This document shows positions 1-12,100 of a DNA stretch of 64,000 nt, one piece after another. The stretch's first letter is position 1. Every line of letters starts with the position of its first letter. This stretch comes from Branchinecta lynchi (Eukaryota; Arthropoda; Branchiopoda; Anostraca; Branchinectidae), in the NCBI GenBank assembly GCA_023053575.1, contig JAKZAP010000006.1, forward strand, positions 12,905,280 to 12,969,279. Direction: 5' to 3'. The notes under the pieces are model-generated. The model was not told the origin of the DNA. It saw only the letters and a list, made by a program, of their open reading frames with translations, and did not search any database. The position numbers and the translations under genes were made by a program.

Positions 1-480
1 ATGCCACAAAATTTCTGGCACTCACACCAAAGTGCTCGAAACCAGTCCGGATCGTAAATCTAGGTCATATATCTTACATTAATGTATGTTTTATTTGCAT
101 GTTCTTGTACATTTACCAAGTTCTGTCAGGGTTGGATCAACCACTCGAGAGTTATGCATGTCCCAAGATTTCCGTCATCCCGACATTTTGGACACCGCCA
201 CTCGAACTCCCCCCACAGTGTCCGAATCCGGTCCGGTTCTGCAAAGGCACAAATGACTGTTTCGAAGTCGTTCGGACTTCGCTTCTCCTGACAAAGTTCA
301 TCGCCTTAGCCAAGTACCGCTGCCTTACTTGCGATCAGCGTACCGACCGACCGACGGAAAAGCGACTAGTGCAAGGCACCTTGGCCAAAGGTTGCAAATG
401 TCATAGTAAAACTATAATAGCTAATAAACTTAACTGCGCCCAAACCCCCAGGGGTGAGCAGAAAAAAGGTACTACGTAGA
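1..480 (-). repeat. Helentron-like G-tract family, fragment
   Basis: This stretch reads, on the minus strand, like the G-tract repeat family seen at 1262-2300, 11567-13729, 55119-56486 and 57572-58902. It contains the tetranucleotide run CCGA/TCGG (about 343-358), a degenerate 'aagttcatcg' copy of the family's 'gatgaaacttggcagg' box, and a C-run matching the family's G-runs. The left end is cut by the window. The reading frames crossing it are by-products of the low-complexity sequence. Confidence 0.6.
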
Positions 481-1180
481 ATTGAAGTGTTTTTGTCACC
501 CATTGTTATAAACGAGGAGTACAGTGTGAAATAAAATAATATAAAGCAGGTTCAACTGTAAAAAAAAAAAAAAAAATCACAATCACAGAACTGAAACATC
601 AAGGGTGGAACCCGCCTCTCCAGCATGCAGGTTTTGAGCAACAACTACTAGACGGTGCTGGACCTTCGCGGACTGCTGTGAACCAGCAGCATCTAATCGT
701 GTTTTGCGATTTTCAGCGAAACGGCCAGTCCACGAAGAGGGTGGATTTAAGATTACCGCAATACTTCCAATAAGATATTCCAGTTCTATCAAACTACTTG
801 ATCGGTGTCAAACTAAAGTGGTACCGTATGGATTTTGCATTTGTCTTTACCATTCAACGAAATTTTGTGGCCCTCTTTCAACCAAGGTGAGTTTTACTTG
901 AATCATCCTCACATACAAATGTTTCAAGTCTTTGATTCATGTGGGCCGAGAAGGTGGGAGACACCTTCATTTTTCGTTGGGTCGGATTTTTACGAATACA
1001 CTGTTACCTTTGTTTTCCCCAAAATCCTCATGGTGGCCACCGTTATCCACAAATTACTTGAACACAATTCACTCCTGAACGCCAATCCGCCATTGCTAAT
1101 TAACTATTCACTGATCTCCTGGCGCTAGTCAGAAGATTACTAAAACCTTCGAGAAGATCGAGTGGCGTGTAAGAGGATTA
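481..1180. other. No gene recognised
   Basis: Unassigned sequence. A 16-base A-run lies at 561-576. Short open frames occur on both strands but none shows family similarity, splice sites or a codon pattern that I would call coding. Confidence 0.5.
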
Positions 1181-1261
1181 AGACAACTAAGTATATACCA
1201 TGTGGACGTTTAGATATGTCGGAAGAAGAAAATCATCGGACGGTTTGACGTTCTTAATGCA

Positions 1262-2300
1262 CTTGCCCTTCGGCCAAGTGCCATAAAGCGATCGCAATTT
1301 CTGTCCGTCCGTCGGTCGGTCGGTCCAGGTTTTGCTAGTTCGGGCCCTTCCACATAAGCTAGGACGATGAAACTTGGCAGGCATATCACGGACCCCAAAT
1401 GATTAAGTTGGAAATAGTCACTTCCCCAATCCGAGCATCTGGGGGGTGTGGGGGGTGGGTGGAGGGAGGGGAAATCCGTAAAAATAGGTATGTTTTACTT
1501 ACGACCTGGTGATCAGATCTTAATGAAACTTGATACATAGAAATACCTCGAGTCTCAGACGTCCAATTTTAAATCCGGACTGGATCCGGTGACATAGGGG
1601 GGGAGGGGGGGAGAGATTGGGATGAAACTTTGTGGAAAGAACAAGCACGAGTCCTAGATACGTGATTGATATAACCGGACCGGATCCACCCACTGTGGGG
1701 GAGTTTGGGGGGGGGGGGGGAGGAGCCGAATTTCTAGTGACCGTACTTCCTGATGTGCTAGGACGATGAAACTTGGCAGGCGTGTCAGGGACCCGGACAA
1801 ATTGACTTGAGAATAGTCGTTTCCCCGATCCGACCATCTTGGGGGGATGGAGGAAGGGATAATTCAGAAAAGTGAGGTATTTTTAACTTACGAATGGGTG
1901 CTCGGACCTTAACGAAACTTGAAATATAGAAAGACCTCGTGTCTCAGACGCCCCATTTTAAATATGGAGCAGATCCGGTGACATTTGGGGGAGTAGTTGG
2001 AGGGGGAACCGAAAATCTTGGGAAACGCTTAGAGTCGAGGGTTCGGGATGAAACTTGGTGGGAAGAACAAGCATTAGCCCTAGATACATAATTGACAGAA
2101 CCAAAACGTGTCGGGGATCTGTGGGGGGAGGGTAGTTGGAGGGGGGTTCCCGGAATTCCGGCGGTATCTGATACGCAACTTATGATTCTATCCTTCCCAT
2201 ATCGGGAGCTTCCGACCCACGCCGCTAGATGACCAGCGGTCGGATCGAGTCGTGGCTTCATCTTGAGTCTTGGGTGGTGGGGGGGGGGTTCTGGACATTG
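1262..2300 (+). mobile_element. Helentron-like element, 5' part
   Basis: It starts with the imperfect hairpin CACTTGCCC-TTC-GGCCAAGTG, then 'ccataaagcgatcgca', then a CGGT/CCGT tetranucleotide run. At least two degenerate units follow. Each holds a 'gctaggacgatgaaacttggcagg' box, a 'gacccg' box, 'atccgaccat' and a long G-run. The same order is found in the other copies. No transposase or helicase is present, so it is non-autonomous. The Helentron-like label is inferred from the end structure (see the findings). Confidence 0.55.
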
Positions 2301-4500
2301 CAGATGCTAAAATGCTTATGATAACTCCTTTTAACAGATGTCTCAACCCATTCGGAAGCTATCGCATGCTAACAGACGAACGAACCGGGGCTCGTCACTG
2401 ACGGTTTGGGATCCCGAGAAACATTATTTGACTGTTCCCCCCGTGATAGTATGACAGACGTTATAAGGGTCTGTGCAAAGCCCATTCTTGTTCGCAAGGA
2501 AAAAAAAAAGAGACACTGCGCTTCAACCCGCAATTGTACCTTCTTTTCTTCGCTGTTCTTGGTGAAAAAATATCTGTGTCTGAACTAGCCAGTGGAAGTA
2601 GGTAAACCAGCCCGAAAGGAATGCTGTCTCCTGAATAGATTTCATGCTACAAGCTCGAAGAAAGAAGGAACGGGAAAACCTAAAAGGTTCCAAACTCGAG
2701 AACCCGTCGATTGGCCGTATGGCCTGCGTCCTGGACGCCTCGCTCGCTGAGCGCCAGCTAGGCGGCGGTTCTGGCGTTCTCTCGGATTGGCATTCGCAAA
2801 GCTAGAAACCACCAAGTGCAGTATAAAACGGACAGTCGTTGCCCCTTAACAACTTCTCATTGACTTCCGAATCAACTTTCCATGTGCAGAGTAGATTTAA
2901 TTTTCACGGCACTTTCAGAACCTCTGGAGTGCAAGAAAGCCGATTCTGAGTCGCACAAAGCCGGCACATAAACTGGCGGAGATTTCCAGATCGCCATTAC
3001 ATCGAGCAGTTCGTCAGCGTACAATACATATAATTATTTCCAAAACAAATTAAAAAAAACGTTGGGCTTACAACAAGGAAGCTCGCAAAACAAAACTAAC
3101 GGTCATCAAAAAATGCTCATCGGGTTGGCACCAATATTGCACACAACCGGTAGCTTCCTAAAGCTCATACGTGAGGTTAAATGACAGAAAGAGAAGCTCA
3201 CAAGTTTAATGGCGGCAGTTCATCACGGTGAATCCGGTAAGACTTCCGCCCGGTTTGGCTGCAAAATCAGCGGGCTTGTCACTGGTAAACACACTCATAG
3301 ATCACAGAACCAGCACACAAAATATTTCACAAGCAGCTCATACACGACATTTGTGTAAGAGCGATTTTTCGTTCGGGGGTTGATTTCTTCGGCATGGTTG
3401 AAAGTTCCCGACACAGGCCCATACTGCTGCGTAATTGAAGAAAGGTCACTTCTACATCAATGCACAGCACACAGCAATTCGCCCTTTCCCAATTTTGCGT
3501 TCCAATCGGTACGGTAGGAAGTACGGTAGGAAACGAACTCATTGCCAACAACATTGAAACTAAAGAATTCGACTTATTCCTATTCAGCAATCCATGTGGA
3601 CTAGTAGTCTCAACTCTCATTATTAGCACTTGTGGTTCCAGAGATAGAAAAATATGGATCCGTGGACATGAGAACTTTACTCTCTATAATTCCCTTTCCT
3701 CGGGAAGCAGATTGCAGATCTTCAACTCATCAACCTTCAGAAACTAGTCCGACTGGGGGCGCTGAACTGAAATTGGGTAAAGCCTAGAGGATTGGTAAAA
3801 AAAACCGGAGGAGCTTAAAGATAAATAAAGGAAAACCATAAATAACAAGAACTGTGGCACCAGATTCAGAAATCTTAGCTTTGGCAAGAGTTTCAGACGT
3901 CAATTCGGAGAAGCAGATGGTTAGATCGGGGAAAGCATTCCAGGCCAATCTTTTAAGGCCCCTATTGCGCCTGACAACTTTTTTGAAAACACGATTAGGA
4001 TTTCCCAGCCAGATTTCTGCAGTCTCATCATCCAGTCGACAAAAATTGGCTGAACCTATAATGTTTCGAAAATGTACTCCTTAATTCTTAAATCCGGAGG
4101 CCCAAATCTCGTATGTTATAAACCGACTAACGACACCTCACTAATCTTTGCACTTGCACCGATTCACTATTTTTGATGCGTATTATGCTACCGACGACTG
4201 TTGCATCATGGTACTATGGTATTGGGGGGAAAACCGGTTATCTCAAGTATGCCGAGTTTTTGCTAGAGAATTATGCTGAGTTTTTGCTAGAAGTTAATGG
4301 GCCTGGGAAAAGGCTTATAACAGTCAAAGCCTTGGATTATTTGTTAGAAGTAGAGCCTAGTTTTACACTATTCAAATAATTTTGAACATTGGAATATAAA
4401 TCAGAAATTATGCGAGGTGTGCTAGGGAACTGATGACGCTGAAAAAAATCCGGGCAAGAATTCCAGTCCACAAGCACCCGACCAGACCTAGTAGGCTACA
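2301..4500. other. Unassigned stretch with a promoter-like patch
   Basis: Apart from the promoter-like patch at 2705-2860, I recognise nothing here. Open frames at 3327-3629 (minus), 3460-3747 (plus) and 3854-4084 (plus) have no recognisable family signature. Sequence around 4230-4380 repeats the phrase 'gagtttttgctagaa' and resembles short stretches near 47870-47960 and 51940-52010, suggesting another dispersed repeat. Confidence 0.35.
2705..2860 (+). promoter_or_regulatory. Candidate TATA/CCAAT promoter or LTR U3
   Basis: A GC-rich patch in AT-rich surroundings contains two ATTGG (inverted CCAAT) boxes (near 2711 and 2788) and a good TATA box, TATAAAAC, near 2822. A short ATG frame follows near 2881 but stops after about 30 codons. 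I see no clear gene downstream. This could be the promoter of an unrecognised gene, a pseudogene or a retroelement LTR. Confidence 0.3.
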
Positions 4501-4507
4501 CCAACTA

Positions 4508-4665
4508 CACTGTACAAAGTTTCTCCGAATAAGGATGCAGTATTTGCTACTGGTATTAATCTTATCTCTGTTGGGATAAGATTAATCCGAATTAGGGGTA
4601 ATCTTATCTCAATAAAGATAAGATTGATCCCATTAGCAAATACTGCAAGATTTTTTCTTACAGTG
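4508..4665. mobile_element. Palindromic MITE, CACTGTA termini
   Basis: A 158-bp element begins CACTGTAC and ends TACAGTG, with the dinucleotide TA on each side (4506-4507 and 4666-4667), as expected of Tc1/mariner-type insertion. Inside, 'gcagtatttgctac' and 'gcaaatactgc' are inverted, and TTAATCTTATC motifs alternate with their complements. Related copies lie at 46945-47063 and 54914-55050. Confidence 0.7.
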
Positions 4666-5445
4666 TAGTATCAAATCACATTGATGTAGTATCAAATCGC
4701 ATTGACTGCGCAGCTGCGGAAATCATAATAACCATGGTCGGTATAGACTACCTCTACAAATTGCCATAACCAGTTGCTATAATGAAACCTCCCAGACCAC
4801 GCCTTCCGATATTAGGTACTTTTATTTTAACTCCCACTCAAACTGCGAATCAACGAAACTTGAAAACTTTCTTGAAAGAAACCGCACAGCCTAGACTAGC
4901 TGCTTTACAGCAGTCGAAATCTGCCCGTCCGGCTTGAGTGGACTTCCAAATGAGGAAAGAGGATTAACCTAGTCAGGCGTGCGAGCAGCATGCCTGACCT
5001 GATCCACTGGGGAGCCTCAGCCTTCTACATCCGACAGGGGGTATCCGAAACCTTTGTGACACACCGATTCTGACGGAGCTCGACAGGCTACACGAGCATG
5101 AGGCTTCAATCTACCCTATAGGTCTGAGGATCCGCTGGCGGAGGGAGGCGGGGGGGGGGCACTCGGAAATCTTGAGAGATGCATTAGTATTGAACGGGAT
5201 GAACAATCGTGACAAAATCCAGCAGGGAGAATGGTATGAATTACGTATCCAATTCGGGAGTATCCATCCCTTATGGGGTCTGGATCTGGATGAAACGCCT
5301 TAACCTCTCAACGACCGCCCAGTCCCTGTGCCCGTTTTTTAGGGTATTGCAGATTACTTATTCGGCAGCGGATTACAGAATCGGGAATAGAGTTGCTTAA
5401 ATTCCACTGCGCGTGACCATCTAGACTGGTGAGCAACCTTAAGCG
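4666..5445. other. No gene recognised
   Basis: Unassigned sequence with a G-run at 5150-5160 and a partial match to the G-tract repeat family ('gggatgaa', 'ttgagagatgcattag'). I support no gene here. Confidence 0.4.
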
Positions 5446-6217
5446 GGGATTGGGGGGATCGAATAAAAACGGGAATGGAACGGAACGACACTGTGCAGGA
5501 GGAATGCGTACTAAAAACGGGAACGCGAACAACGTACTAAAATCTGGAACACTGCACCAGGAGGAACACTCCTAAAATGGGGAACGCTACACCGTCTTTC
5601 CTTTTTTTTTTTAAGTAGTTCGCTTCGATACACGCTCCAGATCATTTCCGTGCACATTAGGTTCTCATGAAAGTTGAACATGAAAATATTAAAGAAATCC
5701 TGTCGTTCCCGATTTAATACTTGCTCCTTTTGCAGCAAGTATTAAAGAACAAGGGCGCTGCTTAACGAAGAAACACGACTACTAGAACAGGGATCGTGCA
5801 CCCGAATGAAAGAACAGGACACTTATCGTATTGAATAATCTCAATACGATAAGTGTACTCTGGACTGATCCGAACAGGACAAGCGTACTCAAGAGTTGGT
5901 CTAATAAAACTACAGCAAACTAAGGGCAAAATAACGCTAGAGACTAGCGCCGAGACCTATGCTTTCCATGCTCCGCAAATGGGCGGGAATGATCAATGTG
6001 CACGGGAATGATCTGGAACTCGTACCTAAGCAAACTACTAAAAAAGAAGGACGGTGCAGCGTTCCCCCTTTTAGTAGTATTCCTCCTGGTGCAGTGTTCC
6101 AGATTTTAGTACGTTGTTCTATTTTTTTGTACGCGTTCTCGTTTTTAGTACGCGTTCCTCCTACACCGTGTCGTTCTGTTCCATTCCCGTATTTAGTCGA
6201 TCCCGGGGTGGGGGCAT
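5446..6217. mobile_element. Fold-back element with ~220-bp inverted arms
   Basis: The left arm (about 5446-5670) and the right arm (about 5990-6217) are imperfect inverted copies: 'gggaatggaacggaacgac' pairs with 'gtcgttctgttccattccc', and 'agatcatttccgtgcacatt' with 'aatgtgcacgggaatgatct'. The arms carry repeated 'cgtactaaaaacgggaac' motifs. The centre holds a perfect 16-bp inverted repeat at 5819-5834/5841-5856. Reading frames in both arms are repeat by-products. Confidence 0.65.
5819..5856. repeat. Perfect 16-bp inverted repeat
   Basis: The arm ACACTTATCGTATTGA and its exact complement are separated by ATAATC. It sits near the middle of the fold-back element. Confidence 0.85.
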
Positions 6218-6299
6218 GACCTTGACTACCGATACGAACTTTCTGGGTCCTGTCAGCGGTGCCTGACTACAAGCCACGACACATAAGTTAGATTTGGAT

Positions 6300-6742
6300 C
6301 GCGTTGTTAAATTTTTATCACACGACTATAAACAATCGTAAAGCTTTGGGAAAATTGTACAGCACCTTCTGCGCTCCTTCTATACTATTTCGTTCTGGTG
6401 TCACTCATGTTCTGCGAAAGAAGGAGATAAAAAAGATGAGATCATGTTATTTTAAATATGCAAAGCACCTGCTCCACTTGTCGACATTATGCCATAACCA
6501 TACTTTGACGGAGAAGTTCAAAATTCAAGATGCAAGTGTTACCCTTTTGGATGTTTCTTCGTCGCTATCAAAAATCATTGACAACAGAACCCAACCAGCT
6601 CACGACCTTCTACACTGCTTCCTGGTCGACGATTGAAATTAAGTGTCTTTTTGTGTATGTTTATGTGTTTTATTTACTTTCTTCATTTACTCCGCTTTCT
6701 GAAAACGGCGGGTTATAAATAAATTACTTACTTACTTACTTA
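6300..6742 (+). mobile_element. LINE 3' end (ORF2 C-terminus, 3' UTR, TTAC tail)
   Basis: The open frame 6304-6636 and the following 3' UTR match, in the opposite orientation, the sequence at 29472-29890; both contain 'gtaaagctttggga' and the downstream 'ttactccgcttt'. The copy ends 'ggcgggttataaataaatta' followed by TTAC repeats (about 6720-6742), a typical non-LTR retrotransposon tail. The related copy has reverse-transcriptase-like sequence upstream. This copy is 5'-truncated. Confidence 0.7.
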
Positions 6743-7014
6743 CAAGCTAGTTGAAATCGCATACAAGCTAGGTGGTGTTTAGTAAGTGCAGACGTGAGTC
6801 ACAGAAAGGAGCGAGGAGGCTGCATAGCAGATTCGTCACCCATGGTTGTTCATACTAAATGGGACAGACTGTTTAAGCCGAGTTTTCAAGTATTTCAGTG
6901 TCAGCAGGTTGCACGAGCATTTAAATCATGACTTGAAGATGCTATGGCCAACCATAAACCATCAGATCTTCCATTTTTAACACTTCCGCAAGACAATGAA
7001 TGCATTTTTCAAAT
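6743..7014. other. No gene recognised
   Basis: Short unassigned stretch between a LINE tail and a MITE. Confidence 0.4.
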
Positions 7015-7310
7015 ACCATAGTACCTGCTAGCACGGCCTAAATATATTTTTGCAATTACCATGGCAACAAAAAATCATTTCACTTTCATCAGCAGTAAGA
7101 AAAACTCCTACCTTTTTTTTTTTTAAGTTGATGGGAAGACGTTTGGCACTTGTGATGTGAGTGGATATCAGTTTTTCTTTTATGATAAATTCATAAAGCA
7201 CAAATTCGGCCATTGTCGATTTTGCGAAGCAACAGTAGTTTCAGATACCATGGTAACTACAAAGACGACAAACCATGGCATCTGCAAAAACGTAACTAAT
7301 GAAAAGGTTC
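7015..7310. mobile_element. MITE with CCATGGTATCTG-type ends
   Basis: The ends carry inverted versions of 'tttttgcagataccatgg' (the right end reads 'ccatggcatctgcaaaaacg'). Related copies lie at 19722-20030 and 45455-45561. It is non-coding; the exact ends are uncertain because the left end has decayed. Confidence 0.5.
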
Positions 7311-7406
7311 CGTAATAAGTACCATAGAATCTCTAACTCGCTCTAACTAAGCTCAACTCTTTCTGACTCGCTTTCCAACACAAGTATCTAAGACTTGCCC
7401 TTTCAG

Positions 7407-7658
7407 TTAAATCAGAGTACTTGGCAAATTCAGAGTATTACAAGTCGTAGACACTGGACAGACGAGAATTTTCACTATGCTAAACTACAGCTTGCTGCCA
7501 TGGCCACGGGCGACATAAAAAGCACAAAATTAATTGAATTTTTTCGTATATCTGAGATCGTCTGGTCGAACTTGCAAGAAAAACTGGACGTACAAGGAAG
7601 TATCATGTCGATCGACACAGAGACAGCTGCGTTCTTGAATCTTGAGCGTATTAAGTAG
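7407..7658 (+). CDS. Possible terminal exon, unknown protein
   Basis: An 83-codon open frame follows a pyrimidine-rich stretch ending TTTCAG at 7401-7406 and ends in TAG at 7656-7658. The predicted peptide is balanced in composition, contains LEKL-like helical segments and has non-repetitive codons, unlike the neighbouring repeats. I do not recognise the family and cannot find an upstream exon. It could be the last exon of an unseen gene or a transposon remnant. Confidence 0.22.
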   Translation, partial: LNQSTWQIQSITSRRHWTDENFHYAKLQLAAMATGDIKSTKLIEFFRISEIVWSNLQEKLDVQGSIMSIDTETAAFLNLERIK

Positions 7659-7687
7659 TACATAGTAGCGTTTGGAACCTGCGCTAG

Positions 7688-8197
7688 TAATTTGGAGTTA
7701 AAATCTCTGTAGTAGCCAAGAAGAGAAGTTCTTTAGAAACTAATCAAGCAACAGTAGACTGTAACAACCTTTTCTATCGTTCCTCCCGACTACCCTGAAC
7801 GTACAAAACTATACGCCGGTTCAAGGAAAAATATGCACAGCGGAAAAAAACAGACATGTTCGACATTGTAAATCGTAACACAATACAGATCTCTCCAGTG
7901 TTTTCTAAGGTTCCCAAATTTCATTCAGCCTAACAATTTGGAGCTATGATCTCTGTAGTAGCCAAGAAGAGAAGTTCTTTAGAATGTACTAATCAAGTAA
8001 CAGAAGACCTTGACAACCTGTTCAATCGCCCCTCCCGACTACCCTGAACATATAGAACTGTATGCCGGCCGAGGGAAAATATGCATAACGGAAAAAAAGC
8101 GGTCTCAAGTCAGCACGGGCAATGTTCGGTATCATAAATCGCAACACAGTTAAGATCTTTGAATGCCTTATAAGGTTTCCAAATTTCATTCGGCCCA
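7688..8197. repeat. Tandem duplication, unit ~250-265 bp
   Basis: Two diverged head-to-tail copies (about 7688-7930 and 7931-8197) share 'atctctgtagtagccaagaa', 'ctcccgactaccctgaac' and 'tttccaaatttcattc'. It lies just beyond the 3' end of the activin last exon (minus-strand gene). No gene is seen in it. Confidence 0.75.
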
Positions 8198-8471
8198 ATA
8201 AAAACAAGCTTTGCACAAAATTGATCTAACGAAAACACTAAGACTAGAAATGCAACAACACTTCACTTTTCTTGATAATTTCCGTAATCTTCGAGCACAC
8301 AATGTAAACGCTCCTTGTAAATAATAATGTTCAAGTTTCAGCGAAAACACAACAGGCTAATAATGCTCTAGTAAAATAAAGAGATTGCATACTATCGGCA
8401 GTGCTTTTCAAGAAGCCATCACAGACAAATATCGGAAATCCACCTTCCTCCTGCCTAAGAGTGGTCGTCTA

Positions 8472-9122
8472 TCACGGACAACCACATTCTTGTATTACCA
8501 TTTTCGGCAAATCTCGCTTTATAATGCTGCGGTCAGGTCCGAGATAGATGAGAGACATCGGGGAAAACTTCGTTGGGGAGCAGCACGGCTGTAGCTCCGG
8601 GAAACGTTCTAATTTCCTATACTCCCCAAGAATATGGGAGTGGTAATTTAAAAAAGTGTCCGGGTTGCGTGCTCCGCTGCACTCCCCTCTGCAATAGTTC
8701 GCGTAGTATCCACTGGGGGCGATGATCCAATCGTCCCAGCCTAGATCTTTAAAGCTCACAAAGAACCTTTCCTTACAGCATGACTTGGTCGTTGCACTGC
8801 AAACTAGTGCCCGACGTCTAAGCCTCCGATTTGGTGTCGTTTCAGTGTGTATGACCAAGAATGGTCTTTGGCTAGTTCGCCGCAAGTCCCTTAGTCTGGA
8901 GTTCTTCTGCTTGTGCTTCTTCTTCTTTTTCTTCTCAGGGTCTGACTGCGTCACGACTGGCTCAACAAGAGAGCCGCACCCTGAGCAATCAATCAGCAAT
9001 CGCAACTTCTCGTCGCCGCCTTCCGCGAACCATTTCTGGACACCATTAGAAATGTCGAATCTCTTCCAGCCGAGATCTGACGACAATACTTTTTGGCTAG
9101 CCAGAAGATCATTATTCCATTC
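8472..9122 (-). CDS. INHB: Activin exon 4: end of prodomain and mature ligand
   Basis: This exon encodes 216 residues plus stop. It starts after a TTCGCTTTCAG acceptor, in phase 0. It holds the end of the prodomain (DLGWKRFDIS, the CSGC pair, a lysine-rich run), SQRPFL as in vertebrate activins, then RRLRRR and the mature domain (8475-8810). The mature domain has Cys at mature positions 4, 11, 12, 40, 44, 76, 77, 109 and 111, with the hallmark FFVSFKDLGWDDWIIAPSGY, CCSPTKFSPMS and the terminal ECGCP. Nine cysteines with two extra N-terminal ones is the activin/TGF-beta pattern. There is no frameshift or missing cysteine. Upstream in-frame residues (as far as 9278) are intron. Confidence 0.95.
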   Translation of the reverse strand, partial: EWNNDLLASQKVLSSDLGWKRFDISNGVQKWFAEGGDEKLRLLIDCSGCGSLVEPVVTQSDPEKKKKKKHKQKNSRLRDLRRTSQRPFLVIHTETTPNRRLRRRALVCSATTKSCCKERFFVSFKDLGWDDWIIAPSGYYANYCRGECSGARNPDTFLNYHSHILGEYRKLERFPELQPCCSPTKFSPMSLIYLGPDRSIIKRDLPKMVIQECGCP

Positions 9123-12100
9123 CTGAAAGCGAAGAGAAGCTTTTAGACTGGCCACAAACACATTGAAGCCTGAGCCAAATGCTATTTTTCTATAAAAAAA
9201 AGTAAACAAATTAAGATAAATAAACGACATAAGGATAGGAAAAGTGCCATAATATAAAGGCAAGAAATCGTTCTCCAAGGCCGGCCCCCTCAGACATTGT
9301 TATTGGTCTGGAAGCAATCCGACAGGATAAATATTCTACAGTCTAAAAACCTTTTACACTGGCCACAGACACATCGAAGCCTGAGCCAGACGCTATTTGT
9401 CTATAAAAAAGAAATTAAGATAAATAAACGACACAAGGATAGGAAAAGTGCCAATAATACACAGGCAAGAAATCGTCCTCCAAGACCGACCCCCTTAGAC
9501 ACTGTTATTTGTCTGGGAGCAATCCGAGAGGATAAATACACTCCATAGGATCGTCGGAAATTGGTGGACGGTAAACATATAGCTATACAATGTTTGTCGA
9601 TGACACAAAAAGGTTGCAGACACGCCGATTTAGTGGCGTCACCTATGACGTCCGTTCGAGCACTGTAAGAGTTGTATACAAAATAGAAATGCGGAGCCAA
9701 TGATGCCGTAGACGAATGACTTGTAAGTTTTGAATCATGATAATATCCAGAGACTTTTCTGGTAGCAAAGAAACTGCACGCCTGGGCTCTGTTTACCCAC
9801 TAAGGAGCGATTAAGACATTGCAGGATGAATTCGGGGTAGCAAAATATTGGTTGCGTTCCCCCAACTTAACAACTATTAACAATCATTAACTTTACTTCG
9901 GGGCGGAGCTAAATACAGTTTTAACGATCGTTAACTTTTCCCAGTTCTACAATTGTTAACTATTCTGTAAGATGCTCACCAACCATCGTTGCAAAATAGT
10001 TAACAATCGTGAAGCTCTGGAAATCAGAAATCAGAATCTCTCGAAATCAGAAACGTGGAACGCAAAAAGTTAACGATTGTTAACAATTTGGTAACAATTG
10101 TTAAGTGGCGGAACGCAACCATTATTTTGCGCTGAGCAGGATGCAGCCAGATTCAATTGCAAGCATTGGCTGAAATGACAGTATTGTGTGTATGACCTCC
10201 TAACGACCGCACACGCACAGCGACCTCGAACGGATAGTTTTATAAACACTTGGGTTCAAGGCTCATCGTGAATCTGTTTCTTTCAGTGGTAACCTTGCTT
10301 TGAGTGTTGTATGATATTGTTTCTAACCAGATGTATGGAAGGTGAAGATCTAGGGTTTAACTATTAAAAGGAGGGTTTTATTCAACTTTCCGCAGAGCTT
10401 TCCACTATCCTCGTGGAATCACTCTCCGGGAAAGCTACTTCGGTTTCCTAAGCGCGAAAACCGGGTTGGAAAGTTCGACAGCTTTCCAAAGTAGCGCGAA
10501 AACCATTGGAAAGTAATTCCGACTTTGCTTTCCAGCTCGCGAATACCCTACTAAAGACTGGTCGTGAAATTTTGATGGAGACTAATTGTCAAATCAACTA
10601 AGTTGGGTGCAAGCTGAACGTCACGGTTAATTGGTAGTTATGTCAGTTTCATGAGTAGTGATGATGGGACTAAAGAGTGCTGTTTGCGGTTCTAATACTT
10701 CATAATTTATCCTGCCAGCATGATCAGCGATGGGTAGTGTGCAAATCAAAAGAACGCAGTCGGGTTATCCCAAGCGGTTGTGAGATTATATCCTATGCTT
10801 CCCTATATGTATTCAAGAAGGCTTACCGACGAAACGTCCCCGACGAAATGTCCCCGACGAAACGACCCCTGATAAAACGTCCCCGTGACAAAACGTCCTC
10901 GTGACAAAACGTCCCCGTGACAAAACGTCCCATGACAAAACGTCCCCATGCCAAAACATCCCCATGCCAAAACGTCCCCAAGCATAGATTCTTAAGTTCG
11001 CCTCGATCTTCTGGTGCATGGTCGAGGTAAAACAAACTCTGAGTGTGCACTACAGATGTGAGAACATTCCTTACAAGCAGGAACGATCTCAGGGAAGAGT
11101 TGCTTCGTAAATGTATTGTTTCCAGTTAAAATATACAGTGCAAATATTATGCCTTGCAATGGACTCGTAACTGATCAGTTCTAGGTCGTTTGAAGCAACA
11201 TGCACAATCTGAGCAGCACCAATATGCTTCTCAGAGAAAGAGGAAGTCCACTGCGACTCAAAGAGAGTCAAACAAGGAGAACGCAGAAATTAGCGTAGTG
11301 CCGTTATGATGGACAAAAATGACATGGGAAGCGAGGAAAACGAAAGTGGATGGAACGATTAGTTAGGTAGAGAGACACAACACAAATACGGGTTTGATTC
11401 TTTAATAAAATCCTTTAAATATCACAAAAGCGAGATCATTATATATCGCAGCGTAAACTAACACATAAATAAACCAATTAAATAAATGATAAAACGAAAA
11501 CTGACAAACTAATAAATTTTTGCGCTTTCTTTAAGAAATGGCTACAGCCGGGAGCAACACTTTGTTTTTTTTATGGCACCTCTGGCTCAAGTGCCATATA
11601 CCGATCACAATTCCGTCTGTCCGTCGGTCCGAGTTTTTGTCACACTTTTTCGAGTTAGGGTACTTCCAGATGTGCTAGGACAATGAAACTTGGCAGGAAT
11701 ATCAGGGACCCGACCAAACTAACCTAGAAATAATCAGTTTCCCGATCCGACCATATGCGGGGGAGTGGGGGGCGCTGGAAACTTGAAAATTTAGGGCATT
11801 TTGTCACACTTTTTTTAGTTAGGGTACTTCCAGATGAGCTAGGACAATGAAACTTGGCAGGCATATCAGGGACCCGACTAAACTAACCTGGAAATAATCA
11901 GTTTGCCGATCCGACCATATGCGGGGGAGTAGGGGCGATGGAAACTTTAAAATTTAGGGCATTTTGTCACACTTTTTCGAGTTAGGGTACTTCCAGATGA
12001 GCTAGGACAATGAAACTTGGCAAGCATATCAAGGACCCGAACAAACTAACCTGGAAACAATCAGTTTCCCGATCCGACCATATGCGGGGGAGTGGGGGGG

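Noticed and set aside
9123..9278. Extension of the activin last exon to the start of its open frame
   Set aside because: Residues before the TTCGCTTTCAG acceptor have no family similarity and the sequence is part of a duplicated intron segment.
10833..10981. CRISPR-like array
   Set aside because: The units are direct, ~16 bp, with no unique spacers, in an animal genome: a minisatellite.
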